Positions 1 through 5,449 are shown, counted from the first letter of the stretch. The stretch: DNA of 5,485 nt from Candidatus Levybacteria bacterium RIFCSPLOWO2_12_FULL_37_14 (GCA_001782645.1 MFPH01000036.1:1-5485); one strand, 5' to 3'. Notes: generated from the letters alone by a model not told the origin. Made by a program: numbers and translations.

Positions 1-36
1 TGTCTTCCCGAAAAGTGCTGAATATCTCACACAAAA

Positions 37-45
37 AGTATAGCA
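37..45 (-). promoter_or_regulatory. Possible extended -10 promoter element pointing out of the window
   Basis: On the minus strand, downstream of the dehydrogenase terminator, TGCTATACT combines a TGn extension with a 5/6 match to TATAAT. No convincing -35 box lies 16-18 bases upstream. It would serve a gene to the left of position 1 that cannot be seen. A single short match in AT-rich DNA is weak evidence; its support comes from position, just after a terminator. Confidence 0.35.
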
Positions 46-85
46 TAATTCACGGACAAGACGCCAGCAAAATTACATTAATTTC

Positions 86-108
86 AAAAAAAGCGAATTA
101 CGCTTTTT
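86..108 (-). terminator. Intrinsic terminator after glutamate dehydrogenase
   Basis: Reading the minus strand, the 8-base stem AAAAAGCG / CGCTTTTT encloses the 5-base loop TAATT, and the 3' arm runs into seven consecutive T (92 down to 86). It begins 9 bases after the dehydrogenase stop codon. The stem has three G-C pairs and a full U-tract, so it fits a Rho-independent terminator. The plus-strand T-run is five bases, so weak bidirectional activity is possible. Confidence 0.8.
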
Positions 109-117
109 CCCTAGATC

Positions 118-1401
118 CTAATCGCGGCCAAGCAGTTTCTTGAGAGCGTGGACAGTTGAAGCTTCTTTGAGATGAGTTTTTAAATTAACCGCTTCATTCC
201 AAATATTATCAAAGGCTAATTCAATAATCCCCTCAATCATCTTAAGCGTTTCATCTTTCGTGTACTTCTTATTCTCAATATTTTGTTTCCATTCAATATA
301 TGACCCTGTTACTCCACCGACGTTAGCCAAAATATCCGGCACAATCACAACGCCTTTCTTGGTTAAATATTCATATGCCTCATAAGAAACCGGTCCGTTA
401 GCCATTTCGATGATGATTTTCGCTTTTATCTTCTTCATATTCTTAACATTGATTACGTTTTCCAATGCCGCAGGAACAAGAATGTCAACCGGAAGTTCCA
501 ATAGAGCTTCGTTAGAAATTGGCCTGCCTTTAGTTAAATCGCAAACTCCCCCGACACAATAACAACCGGCTACCATTCCTTTTTCTTTTTTGCATTTCAA
601 AACAAGAGGAATATCCAAAGCGCGAAACTTATGATTTTTTTCCGTTATCGCTCCTTTGGAATCGGAAACAGCTACCACTTTAAAACCTGCTTCTGCTGCA
701 AATTCCGCAAAATATTGCCCTACGTTTCCAAACCCTTGAACTGCTACAGTTTGACTTTCCGGTTTTAATCCCAATCTCTGCACAAGCTCCTCAAGAACAA
801 CTACTCCTCCATAACCCGTAGCTTCAGTCCTCCCTGCCAGACCATGATCGCGATTAGACTTGCCGGTAAAAGTTGCATAAAGCAGATTTTCAGGCATATT
901 CAATTTTTTTTCTTTGCTGATTTTTATGTATTCCGAAACCATCCAACCCATGATTTTCGGATTGGTATTAACATCCGGCGCGGGAACATCTTTATCCGGT
1001 CCGATAACATCATAAATCGCCCTTATGTATTTCCTGGAAAGTTTTTCAATTTCCGATTCGGTCAGAGTTTTTGGATCAACTATTATTCCGCCTTTTCCGC
1101 CTCCGTAAGGAAGATCGGCAACTGCACACTTTAAGGTCATCCACAAAGACAAAGCCATTACTTCTTCCTTCGTGACGTTTTGGTGAAATCTTATTCCCCC
1201 TTTGTAGGGACCAAGTTTATTGTTATGCTGAGACCTAAATCCTTTAAAAACTTTTATTTGTCCGTTTTTCAATTTAATTGGAATTTCAACTTCGACTACC
1301 CTGTGCGGTTCTAGAAATTCTCTTACCTCATCCTGATCCAAATTAAATTTTTTGGAGATTGTAAAGATGGATTTCTTGGCTTGCGAAAAAATATCTGTCA
1401 T
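118..1401 (-). CDS. gdhA: Glu/Leu/Phe/Val-family dehydrogenase, most likely NAD(P)-dependent glutamate dehydrogenase
   Basis: Cytosolic enzyme that interconverts glutamate with 2-oxoglutarate plus ammonia, linking amino-acid and central carbon metabolism; the family is usually hexameric. The 427-residue length is normal and complete. The N-terminal substrate domain shows KGGIRF (67-72), the catalytic-lysine motif PYGGGKGG (98-105, Lys103) and PAPDVNT (140-146, with the conserved catalytic Asp143). The Rossmann domain has VQGFGNVG (221-228) followed by the strand VVAVSDSKG (242-250). VPAALENVI (309-317) and DILANVGGVTGSYIEW (356-371) are typical C-terminal signatures. Cofactor choice (NAD or NADP) cannot be settled from sequence. 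Residues 270-287 hold four cysteines (270, 280, 282, 287), which is unusual. It has its own promoter (1417-1445) and terminator (86-108), so it is probably monocistronic. No Shine-Dalgarno is visible before the ATG; the leader TTTATTAATTT is A/U only. A leucine or other branched-chain dehydrogenase is less likely because those proteins are shorter. Confidence 0.96.
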   Translation of the reverse strand: MTDIFSQAKKSIFTISKKFNLDQDEVREFLEPHRVVEVEIPIKLKNGQIKVFKGFRSQHNNKLGPYKGGIRFHQNVTKEEVMALSLWMTLKCAVADLPYGGGKGGIIVDPKTLTESEIEKLSRKYIRAIYDVIGPDKDVPAPDVNTNPKIMGWMVSEYIKISKEKKLNMPENLLYATFTGKSNRDHGLAGRTEATGYGGVVVLEELVQRLGLKPESQTVAVQGFGNVGQYFAEFAAEAGFKVVAVSDSKGAITEKNHKFRALDIPLVLKCKKEKGMVAGCYCVGGVCDLTKGRPISNEALLELPVDILVPAALENVINVKNMKKIKAKIIIEMANGPVSYEAYEYLTKKGVVIVPDILANVGGVTGSYIEWKQNIENKKYTKDETLKMIEGIIELAFDNIWNEAVNLKTHLKEASTVHALKKLLGRD

Positions 1402-1416
1402 AAATTAATAAAGAAA

Positions 1417-1445
1417 AGTATATGCTTTTTAATAATCTTAATCAA
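1417..1445 (-). promoter_or_regulatory. Sigma-70-type promoter of glutamate dehydrogenase
   Basis: Minus strand: TTGATT at 1445-1440 (4/6 match to TTGACA), a 17-base spacer, then TATACT at 1422-1417 (5/6 match to TATAAT). Transcription would start near 1411-1410, giving a 5' leader of only about 9-10 bases before the ATG at 1401, with no room for a normal Shine-Dalgarno. It lies between the decayed tRNA-binding-domain gene and the dehydrogenase, the expected place. Confidence 0.6.
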
Positions 1446-1459
1446 GAACCAAAACGCCT

Positions 1460-1646
1460 TTATTTCACAAAACTCCCTGCGGGAACCTTTTTATGAGGTT
1501 TCAGAAGCACTGCTTTTCCGCCAACATCAACCGCAAAAATCAACTTGGAGCTTGAGTAATTTACCTGCTCCTTCTACCTTCTCTGCCTCTACTATAAGAC
1601 CAATTCTTATTAGCAGTTTTTCAAAATCCTCAAAAGTTATCACCAT
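1460..1646 (-). pseudogene. Remnant of a stand-alone MetRS-type tRNA-binding (OB-fold) domain gene, internally deleted and frameshifted
   Basis: From ATG at 1646 the first frame gives a recognisable N-terminus of the tRNA-binding domain found at the MetRS C-terminus and in CsaA-like proteins: ITFEDFEKLLIRIG, then VEAEKVEGAGKLLKLQVDF, hitting TGA at 1529-1527 after 39 codons. From 1534 the +1-shifted frame gives VDVGG then KAVLLKPHKKVPAGSFVK and a stop at 1462-1460, matching the C-terminal end of the same domain. In intact members (about 105-110 residues) these pieces are separated by roughly 45 residues carrying the central part of the fold (in the family, the IVAGI, ANLKPRKL and GMLLA-like segments); all of that is missing. 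The domain binds tRNA elbows nonspecifically and aids aminoacylation. Decay also shows in IRIG being preceded by LL where the family usually has an acidic residue (VDIRVG-like). A plausible ribosome site (AGAGG) precedes the ATG, and the gene starts 16 bases after the P-loop gene, so it was probably the last gene of that operon. Family identification is from memory of the consensus. Confidence 0.82.
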
Positions 1647-1662
1647 ATTTCCTCTTACCTTC

Positions 1663-2139
1663 TTACCCTACATTAAATTCTATCACAGGTATGTTTGATT
1701 TTTTAATTTCGTTTTTTATTTGTATCTGCATATTTTTTGCATCTTCGAAGCTGACTTTTCTTAACGCCGCCCTTTCGGCAAGCAATTTGTCGCTTATTGT
1801 TAATTCTATTACAAGATCGCTGTCTAAAACAATTGTCCCGAATACCGGCTTACCCACTTCGACTTTTGCACGCTCTTTTGCTAATTTTACCATTGTTCTG
1901 CCAATCTCCTCGGTCCATGGATTTTGACAAACAAAGTCTCTTTCTTCTTTGGAAAGTTTTGGAAAAACTAAGTCATCCATATCTTTAGCGCAGTTAATGT
2001 TCTTTACAAAAGTTGATTTTCCCGTGCAAGTTGTACCAATTACAACGACTCTTTTATCCTTATTACTATCAAGAATCTCCATAAGCTTACGTATAAGACT
2101 TTCCTTATCGTTCTGTAATTCCTTACTTAACTTAATCAT
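1663..2139 (-). CDS. Small P-loop NTPase / kinase-like protein, function unknown
   Basis: A 158-residue soluble protein that I cannot assign to a named enzyme. Residues 31-43 form a hydrophobic strand followed by a Walker A loop (VVVIGTTCTGKST; invariant Lys41, then Ser42-Thr43), as in small-molecule and nucleotide kinases. A second hydrophobic strand, GTIVLDSDLVIEL (101-113), with Asp106 or Asp108, could supply the Walker B acidic residue. The C-terminus is charged and helical (ERAALRK, then FEDAKNMQIQIKNEIKK), followed by a last strand IPVIEFNVG. The fold outline suggests a shikimate/adenylate-kinase-like P-loop protein, but no lid or base-specific motif is recognisable. A TATAGT -10 candidate lies 11 bases before the ATG and no Shine-Dalgarno is seen, so translation may start on a very short leader. 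The decayed tRNA-binding-domain gene follows after 16 bases. Confidence 0.75.
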   Translation of the reverse strand: MIKLSKELQNDKESLIRKLMEILDSNKDKRVVVIGTTCTGKSTFVKNINCAKDMDDLVFPKLSKEERDFVCQNPWTEEIGRTMVKLAKERAKVEVGKPVFGTIVLDSDLVIELTISDKLLAERAALRKVSFEDAKNMQIQIKNEIKKSNIPVIEFNVG

Positions 2140-2150
2140 AATTCAAGTTA

Positions 2151-2156
2151 ACTATA
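2151..2156 (-). promoter_or_regulatory. Candidate -10 box before the P-loop gene
   Basis: TATAGT on the minus strand (5/6 match to TATAAT) sits 11 bases upstream of the ATG at 2139, predicting a start about 4-5 bases before the gene. No good -35 box is found at 16-18 bases: the sequence there is AGTAGG. The second palindrome copy lies about 30 bases further upstream and could be the site of an activator. Weak on its own. Confidence 0.4.
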
Positions 2157-2178
2157 CCCAAAATCAATCATCTCCTAC

Positions 2179-2209
2179 TACAAAGGTTCGCTGCTATGTA
2201 GCAGCGGAA
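2179..2209 (-). repeat. Palindromic element, copy 2 (after the TrpR-like gene, before the P-loop gene)
   Basis: The 18-base core CGCTGCTATGTAGCAGCG (2189-2206, plus-strand reading) has perfect 8-base arms around the 2-base centre TG, extendable to 10 by a G-T and an A-T pair. It is identical to copy 1 over 21 bases (2186-2206 versus 2763-2783), and the similarity continues on the left as TACAAAGG versus TACGAAAG. It starts 3 bases beyond the stop codon of the TrpR-like gene. On neither strand is it followed by a T-run, so it is a poor intrinsic terminator. Operator, mRNA-stabilising hairpin or small dispersed repeat are all possible. Confidence 0.8.
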
Positions 2210-2743
2210 TTAATACTCAAGATATTTTTCTATCTTTTTATGTAGTTCGCTTTTCTCCTCCAGCCTATTTAAAACATTCTTAATTCTATCTTTTTGCCTT
2301 TGATTTGCGCTCTTTACTACTTGCTCAAGAAGCAGTTCCGGCCAGAAATACAATGAGTAACGCCTTTTGAAATTATCCCATTCTGAAAGCTCCTTATGTG
2401 AATCCGTATCGGCCTGTTTGGATAAGTGGCTAATGATCTTCCTAAAACCCTCCCCCCTTTCCGAAAGCCAAGCTGCAATCTTGGCTATCGTAGTATGCCC
2501 TACATGGAGATTTTGTTCAATTTCCCTATAATCCATTCCTTTTATAAGTAATTTTGCAATGCGCAGCCGTTTCGCAAGCATCTTAATTTCCGATTTCGTC
2601 AATAAATCCTGTAAGAAAAGCGCCGCGTCTCCAACGTTCTTTGAGGAAACTATGGCATTAACCAGATCAAAGATTAATTCTCCTTGCTCTTTCGTAGAAA
2701 GTTTTTCTATCCGTTTGTTCTTTTGAAAATAAACTCTTTTCAT
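2210..2743 (-). CDS. TrpR/YerC-YecD-like helix-turn-helix DNA-binding protein
   Basis: Probable cytosolic transcription regulator of 177 residues. The region 45-93 matches the Trp-repressor/YerC fold: DLLTKSEIKMLAKRLRIAKLL (46-66) is the dimer-core helix with the characteristic LT..E...LA.R..I...L pattern, and GMDYREIEQNLHVGHTTIAKIAAWL (69-93) is the helix-turn-helix, with VGHTTIAKI as probable recognition helix. Residues 20-45 (GELIFDLVNAIVSSKNVGDAALFL) fit the preceding dimerisation helices. Classic TrpR and YerC are only about 100 residues long; here about 80 further residues follow, charged and helical (155-177, ending RLEEKSELHKKIEKYLEY), perhaps a coiled coil. No trp biosynthesis gene is nearby, so tryptophan is not implied as ligand; the target is unknown. 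A TATAAT lies 6 bases before the ATG and a large palindrome covers the -35 position, which suggests autoregulation. A second palindrome copy follows the stop codon. Confidence 0.87.
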   Translation of the reverse strand: MKRVYFQKNKRIEKLSTKEQGELIFDLVNAIVSSKNVGDAALFLQDLLTKSEIKMLAKRLRIAKLLIKGMDYREIEQNLHVGHTTIAKIAAWLSERGEGFRKIISHLSKQADTDSHKELSEWDNFKRRYSLYFWPELLLEQVVKSANQRQKDRIKNVLNRLEEKSELHKKIEKYLEY

Positions 2744-2749
2744 ATTCTC

Positions 2750-2755
2750 ATTATA
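2750..2755 (-). promoter_or_regulatory. Consensus -10 box of the TrpR-like gene
   Basis: A perfect TATAAT on the minus strand ends only 6 bases before the ATG at 2743, so transcription would begin at or within a base or two of the start codon: a leaderless mRNA. The -35 position at 17-base spacing (2778-2773, CTACAT) is the centre of the palindrome and does not resemble TTGACA. This placement invites control by a protein bound to the palindrome. The weak GAG just before the ATG is the only Shine-Dalgarno-like sequence. Confidence 0.5.
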
Positions 2756-2759
2756 TACG

Positions 2760-2789
2760 AAAGTTCGCTGCTATGTAGCAGCGAACTTT
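2760..2789 (-). repeat. Perfect 30-bp palindrome, copy 1, over the promoter of the TrpR-like gene
   Basis: The arms AAAGTTCGCTGCTA (2760-2773) and TAGCAGCGAACTTT (2776-2789) are exact reverse complements with a 2-base centre. The element lies in the 59-bp gap between the hydrolase stop (2803) and the TrpR-like start (2743). In minus-strand RNA it would form a strong hairpin, but only three U follow the G-C part of the stem before CG, so termination would be weak; the plus strand has five T but no gene to end. Its position on the -35 region of the regulator's own promoter fits an operator for a dimeric protein. Partial termination of the upstream rseP-hydrolase message is the alternative. Confidence 0.85.
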
Positions 2790-2802
2790 TTACGTAACCG
2801 TG

Positions 2803-3582
2803 TTACAGATTTTTGAGGAAAAATTCAACAGTTGCCTTGTCTGCTTTTTCTGCGTGTTTTGGATTATCGTGAAATCCATGCTCTCCGCCCTCAATCGTAA
2901 CTAAATTTGCATTTTTAAAAAGCTTCGAATATTTAACGGAATCCGAGTATGGAATATAGGAATCTTTATCTCCGTGGATAAAAAGGATTGGAACGCTAAT
3001 ATTCATAAGACCTTTCCATGGCTCAAGAGTTTTAAGTTCGTTCATGAGGTTTTTTCCAACCTTAAATTTTCCACTGCCAATTTCTGTAAAACCAAATTTT
3101 TCTGCACGGTCAAAAGCCGGTTTTCCCCAATATTTTATATGCCAACGCGTTGTCGGTTTTAAAATATCCGCGTAATCAATATTTGCATTCCAAAGAACCA
3201 ATGCCTTAGCGGCATTAGGATTCTCGCCGATAAATAAAGACACTGCTCCTCCCCCAAAACTTGCTCCCAAAATTCCGAAATTTTTATATCCTTTTTCCTG
3301 AAGAAATTTTACCGCAAATTCTATATCCTCCGCCTCTTTCGTAGTTGTCATGTCAACGCTTTTACCTTCACTCTCTCCGTGTCCGCGGAAATCAAAGCGA
3401 AAAACAGTAAAACCTGCGTTTGACAATTTTCTAGCTAATTCTGTAAATATGCCATCCTCCTCCTTATCAACTGTTATCCCGTGACAAAGAATAATGCATT
3501 TTTGAGTTTTTTGTTTAGGGACTGATAAAATTCCGCAGAGCCTTAATCCGTCTGAAGTTTTAAAAAATATTTTTTCTTCCAT
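2803..3582 (-). CDS. Alpha/beta hydrolase (esterase/acyl-peptidase-like), cytosolic
   Basis: A 259-residue serine hydrolase, normal for the family. Visible motifs in order: an N-terminal beta hairpin (FFKTSDGLRLCGILSVP, 6-22); the oxyanion HG (34-35) in ILCHGITVDKEED; FRFDFRGHGESEG (61-73); the nucleophile elbow GASFGG (106-111) with Ser108; HGDKDSYIP (203-211) with the probable acid Asp207; and EGGEHGF (231-237) with catalytic His235. All three catalytic residues are present, so it should be active. Substrate cannot be told from sequence; relatives include carboxylesterases, dienelactone-hydrolase-like proteins and acyl peptidases. There is no signal peptide or membrane segment. It starts 10 bases after the rseP stop with only a weak AAAGAT upstream, so it is probably co-transcribed with rseP. 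A large palindrome follows 13 bases after its stop. Confidence 0.92.
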   Translation of the reverse strand: MEEKIFFKTSDGLRLCGILSVPKQKTQKCIILCHGITVDKEEDGIFTELARKLSNAGFTVFRFDFRGHGESEGKSVDMTTTKEAEDIEFAVKFLQEKGYKNFGILGASFGGGAVSLFIGENPNAAKALVLWNANIDYADILKPTTRWHIKYWGKPAFDRAEKFGFTEIGSGKFKVGKNLMNELKTLEPWKGLMNISVPILFIHGDKDSYIPYSDSVKYSKLFKNANLVTIEGGEHGFHDNPKHAEKADKATVEFFLKNL

Positions 3583-3592
3583 ACGTTGATCT

Positions 3593-4768
3593 TTATTTGA
3601 CGAAAAGTTTGCCGATATCTTTGAGGGTAATAAGAACCATTAGGGAAAGCAGAATGATCATTCCTATTGAATGGACGATTGATTCAAATCTCTGCGGAAC
3701 TTTTTTACCTGTCGCAGCCTCTATCAGAATGAAGAATAACCTTCCCCCATCGAGCGCCGGTATCGGTAAGATATTGAAAAAAGCTAAAGATATAGACAAA
3801 ATTCCTGCCAAATTAAGAAGTCCTAATATTTTTTCTTTTAAATTTTGAATTTCCAATATAGAACCTGTTATGGATGCTATGCCAACCGGTCCGGATACTC
3901 CCTGAGTCAAAGGCTCTGTTGTTTTCTTCTCCAAAGAAACCTTCACAAGGCGCGCCATAACATTCAGATTGTAAGACATCAAATTAACAGGATGTGTAAT
4001 TCCTGAAAAAATTTTTTGAACCGGGGTTCTATATTCAAGAACCGCCGTTGACATTGAAAAAAGTCCTACTCCCAATCCCCCCTCTCCTGGCGGCGGATTT
4101 ATTCGGGGAGTAATTTTGGTTTTGTGAATATTCTGTGTTTGTAATTTACTCCAGGTAATTTCAATTTCTTTCCTCCTGTTTTGGTTAACGATATTTATAA
4201 AACTTTTTGAATCAGCTATCTTTTGCCCATTTACTGCAACCACTTTTGTCATAGGTTTTAATCCTTGTTTTTCCGCGGGTGAATTTTTGACAACAGCGGA
4301 TATTACAACTTCTGTAATATTCGTTTGATTTACTCCAAAAAATTTATATTCCGAAAGAAGAGGGAGATCTGTTTTGAATCCTGAAATTCCAAGGAATATA
4401 TAAAAAATAATCGCAGCCAAAATCGAATTCATTGCCACTCCTGCTACAATTACAACCGCTCTTTGCCAGGCAGTTTTTGCAAAAAACGCTCTTTTTTTAT
4501 CCTTTATCCTTAATCCTTCATCCTTAATCCTTATTCTCCCTCCTCCGGATTCATCTTCTCCATAGAGCTTGACAAATCCCCCAATCGGAAGCCAGTTTAT
4601 AGAATAAATAGTTTCACCGATTTTCTTACCGAATAATCGCGGTGGAAAACCAAAGCCAAATTCTTCAACTTTGATGCCGAATTTTCTCGCCACAAAAAAA
4701 TGCCCGGCTTCATGAATGAGAACAAGGACACTCAAAATTAAAAGAAAAACTAAAATCGTAATGATCAT
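3593..4768 (-). CDS. rseP: RIP site-2 zinc metalloprotease of the RseP family
   Basis: Intramembrane protease that cuts membrane-anchored substrates such as anti-sigma factors or signal-peptide remnants. The 391-residue protein begins with a membrane helix that runs into the zinc motif HEAGH (19-23, catalytic Glu20), followed by FGFGFPPRLF (37-46), the membrane-associated loop typical of the family. A second membrane helix spans about 103-128, a PDZ domain about 150-215 (SPAEKQGLKPMTKVVAVNG), a third helix with the other zinc-site motif NILPIPALDGGRL (332-344, Asp340) about 315-345, and a last helix about 365-382. All active-site residues are present. Residues 78-92 (RIRIKDEGLRIKDKK) are encoded by a 7-bp tandem repeat and are foreign to the family; they lie in the loop between helices 1 and 2, where extra length is likely tolerated. 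No Shine-Dalgarno is visible. frr lies upstream across a repeat-like AT-rich gap, and the hydrolase follows after 10 bases. Confidence 0.96.
   Translation of the reverse strand: MIITILVFLLILSVLVLIHEAGHFFVARKFGIKVEEFGFGFPPRLFGKKIGETIYSINWLPIGGFVKLYGEDESGGGRIRIKDEGLRIKDKKRAFFAKTAWQRAVVIVAGVAMNSILAAIIFYIFLGISGFKTDLPLLSEYKFFGVNQTNITEVVISAVVKNSPAEKQGLKPMTKVVAVNGQKIADSKSFINIVNQNRRKEIEITWSKLQTQNIHKTKITPRINPPPGEGGLGVGLFSMSTAVLEYRTPVQKIFSGITHPVNLMSYNLNVMARLVKVSLEKKTTEPLTQGVSGPVGIASITGSILEIQNLKEKILGLLNLAGILSISLAFFNILPIPALDGGRLFFILIEAATGKKVPQRFESIVHSIGMIILLSLMVLITLKDIGKLFVK
4499..4533 (-). repeat. 7-bp tandem repeat (five units) inside rseP
   Basis: Five consecutive units ATCCTTN (plus-strand reading: ATCCTTT, ATCCTTA, ATCCTTC, ATCCTTA, ATCCTTA) differ only in the last base. 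On the coding strand this is (NAAGGAT)5, and three units make a 7-residue peptide period, seen as RIKDEGL then RIKDKK. Because a unit is 7 bases, gain or loss of one or two units would shift the rseP frame, while three units would be neutral. Confidence 0.9.
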
Positions 4769-4775
4769 AAACTAG

Positions 4776-4875
4776 GAAAAGCACCAAATTTAAAATTACA
4801 AATTCTAAATAATTTCAAAATTTTAATATTCTAAATTCAAAACGTTTGTGATTTGGGATTTTGATTTTGGAATTT
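4776..4875. repeat. AT-rich imperfect inverted, repeat-like sequence between frr and rseP
   Basis: This spacer begins at the frr stop codon. Plus strand: an A-rich left part with two related blocks (CAAATTCTAAATAATTTCAAA, truncated here as CAAATTCTAAATAATTT, then TATTCTAAATTCAAAA), a central AAACGTTT palindrome near 4840, and a T-rich right part (GATTTGGGATTTTGATTTTGG) that is roughly the reverse complement in composition of the left. The pattern of short AAATTC/AAATCC words facing their complements resembles dispersed intergenic repeats I recall from uncultured bacterial genomes, but only one copy is in this window. A long weak RNA hairpin between the two genes is possible. No clear promoter for rseP is seen in it. 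Confidence 0.5.
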
Positions 4876-5436
4876 TTATATCTGCATTAATTCTGCTTCT
4901 TTTTTTCTTCCCATTTCATCCACCGGAAGCATAATTTGATCGGTTATTTTCTGTATTTCCTGATCTATTCCGTACATTTGCTCTTCGGAAATTTCCTTGT
5001 TATTATGCTTTTTTCTCACAATATTTCTGGCATCCTGTCTGATTTGCCTAATGGCAATTCTGCCGTTTTCCAGTTTCTGTTTCATGAGCTTGATCAATTC
5101 AACCCGGCGCTCTTGAGACAAAGGCGGAATCGAAATCCTGATAATATTCCCATCTGACGAAGGAGTTAAGCCGATATTTGCCTCCATGATTCCCTTTTGG
5201 ATTTCGCCGGCAATTGAGCCGTCATACGGCTGGAGAACCAAAGTTTGAGGATCAGACGCGGAAATGGTCGCCAGTTCTTTAATTCTTAATCTTTGTGCTC
5301 CGGCATAAACGCTGACTACCACATTTTCAATTAGGGATGGCATGGCTCGGCCGGTCCTGACAGTAGAAATATCTTCCTGCAAAATCATCAGAGCTTTCTG
5401 CATTTTCTGCCGCATTTGCGAAACTGTTTCGTCCAT
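4876..5436 (-). CDS. frr: Ribosome recycling factor
   Basis: Releases the 50S subunit from post-termination ribosomes together with EF-G, in the cytosol; essential in bacteria. At 186 residues it is full length. Domain I (the three-helix bundle) is formed by residues 1-30, including the near-universal VRTGRA (26-31), and by the two long helices from about 105 to the C-terminus, with PPLSQERRVELIKLMKQ (104-120), the RRF signature AIRQIRQDA (128-136) and ISEEQ (149-153). Domain II is the beta part between, with YAGAQRLRIKELATISASD (44-62), VLQPYD (67-72) and the GLTPSSDGNIIRISIP stretch (89-104). No key residue is missing. The start is supported by alignment of RTGR at position 27, as usual in the family. 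A promoter-like sequence lies close upstream and no Shine-Dalgarno is visible. Confidence 0.98.
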   Translation of the reverse strand: MDETVSQMRQKMQKALMILQEDISTVRTGRAMPSLIENVVVSVYAGAQRLRIKELATISASDPQTLVLQPYDGSIAGEIQKGIMEANIGLTPSSDGNIIRISIPPLSQERRVELIKLMKQKLENGRIAIRQIRQDARNIVRKKHNNKEISEEQMYGIDQEIQKITDQIMLPVDEMGRKKEAELMQI

Positions 5437-5449
5437 AAGCTGGTACTAG

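Noticed and set aside
844..1134. Plus-strand open frame of 96 codons inside the glutamate dehydrogenase gene
   Set aside because: It lies wholly antisense to a strongly conserved enzyme gene and shows no recognisable domain; it is a shadow frame.
1472..1500. Possible hairpin CCC-TGC-GGG with a following T-run, as a terminator near the pseudogene end
   Set aside because: The T-run is on the plus strand, which has no gene here, and the bases are explained as codons of the C-terminal remnant (PAG and HKK).
1381..1698. A plus-strand open frame of 105 codons across the gap between the dehydrogenase and the P-loop gene
   Set aside because: Its translation looks like random low-complexity protein, it overlaps both neighbours, and the opposite strand explains the same bases as a tRNA-binding-domain remnant.
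2760..2789. Reading the perfect palindrome simply as a Rho-independent terminator of the rseP-hydrolase operon
   Set aside because: On the coding strand only three U follow before CG, and the second copy has no U-tract at all while the core is conserved. Termination is kept as an alternative but not as the main call.
2794..2806. Small palindrome GTAAC-CGT-GTTAC at the hydrolase stop codon
   Set aside because: Five-base arms overlapping a stop codon are expected by chance in this much sequence; there is no second copy.
4066..4112. C-rich stretch in rseP (encoding about PRINPPPGEGGLGVGL) resembling GC-rich dispersed repeats that read through genes
   Set aside because: As I recall, a NPP-GEG-LGV-like stretch occurs at this place in related RseP proteins, so it is probably native sequence rather than an insert.
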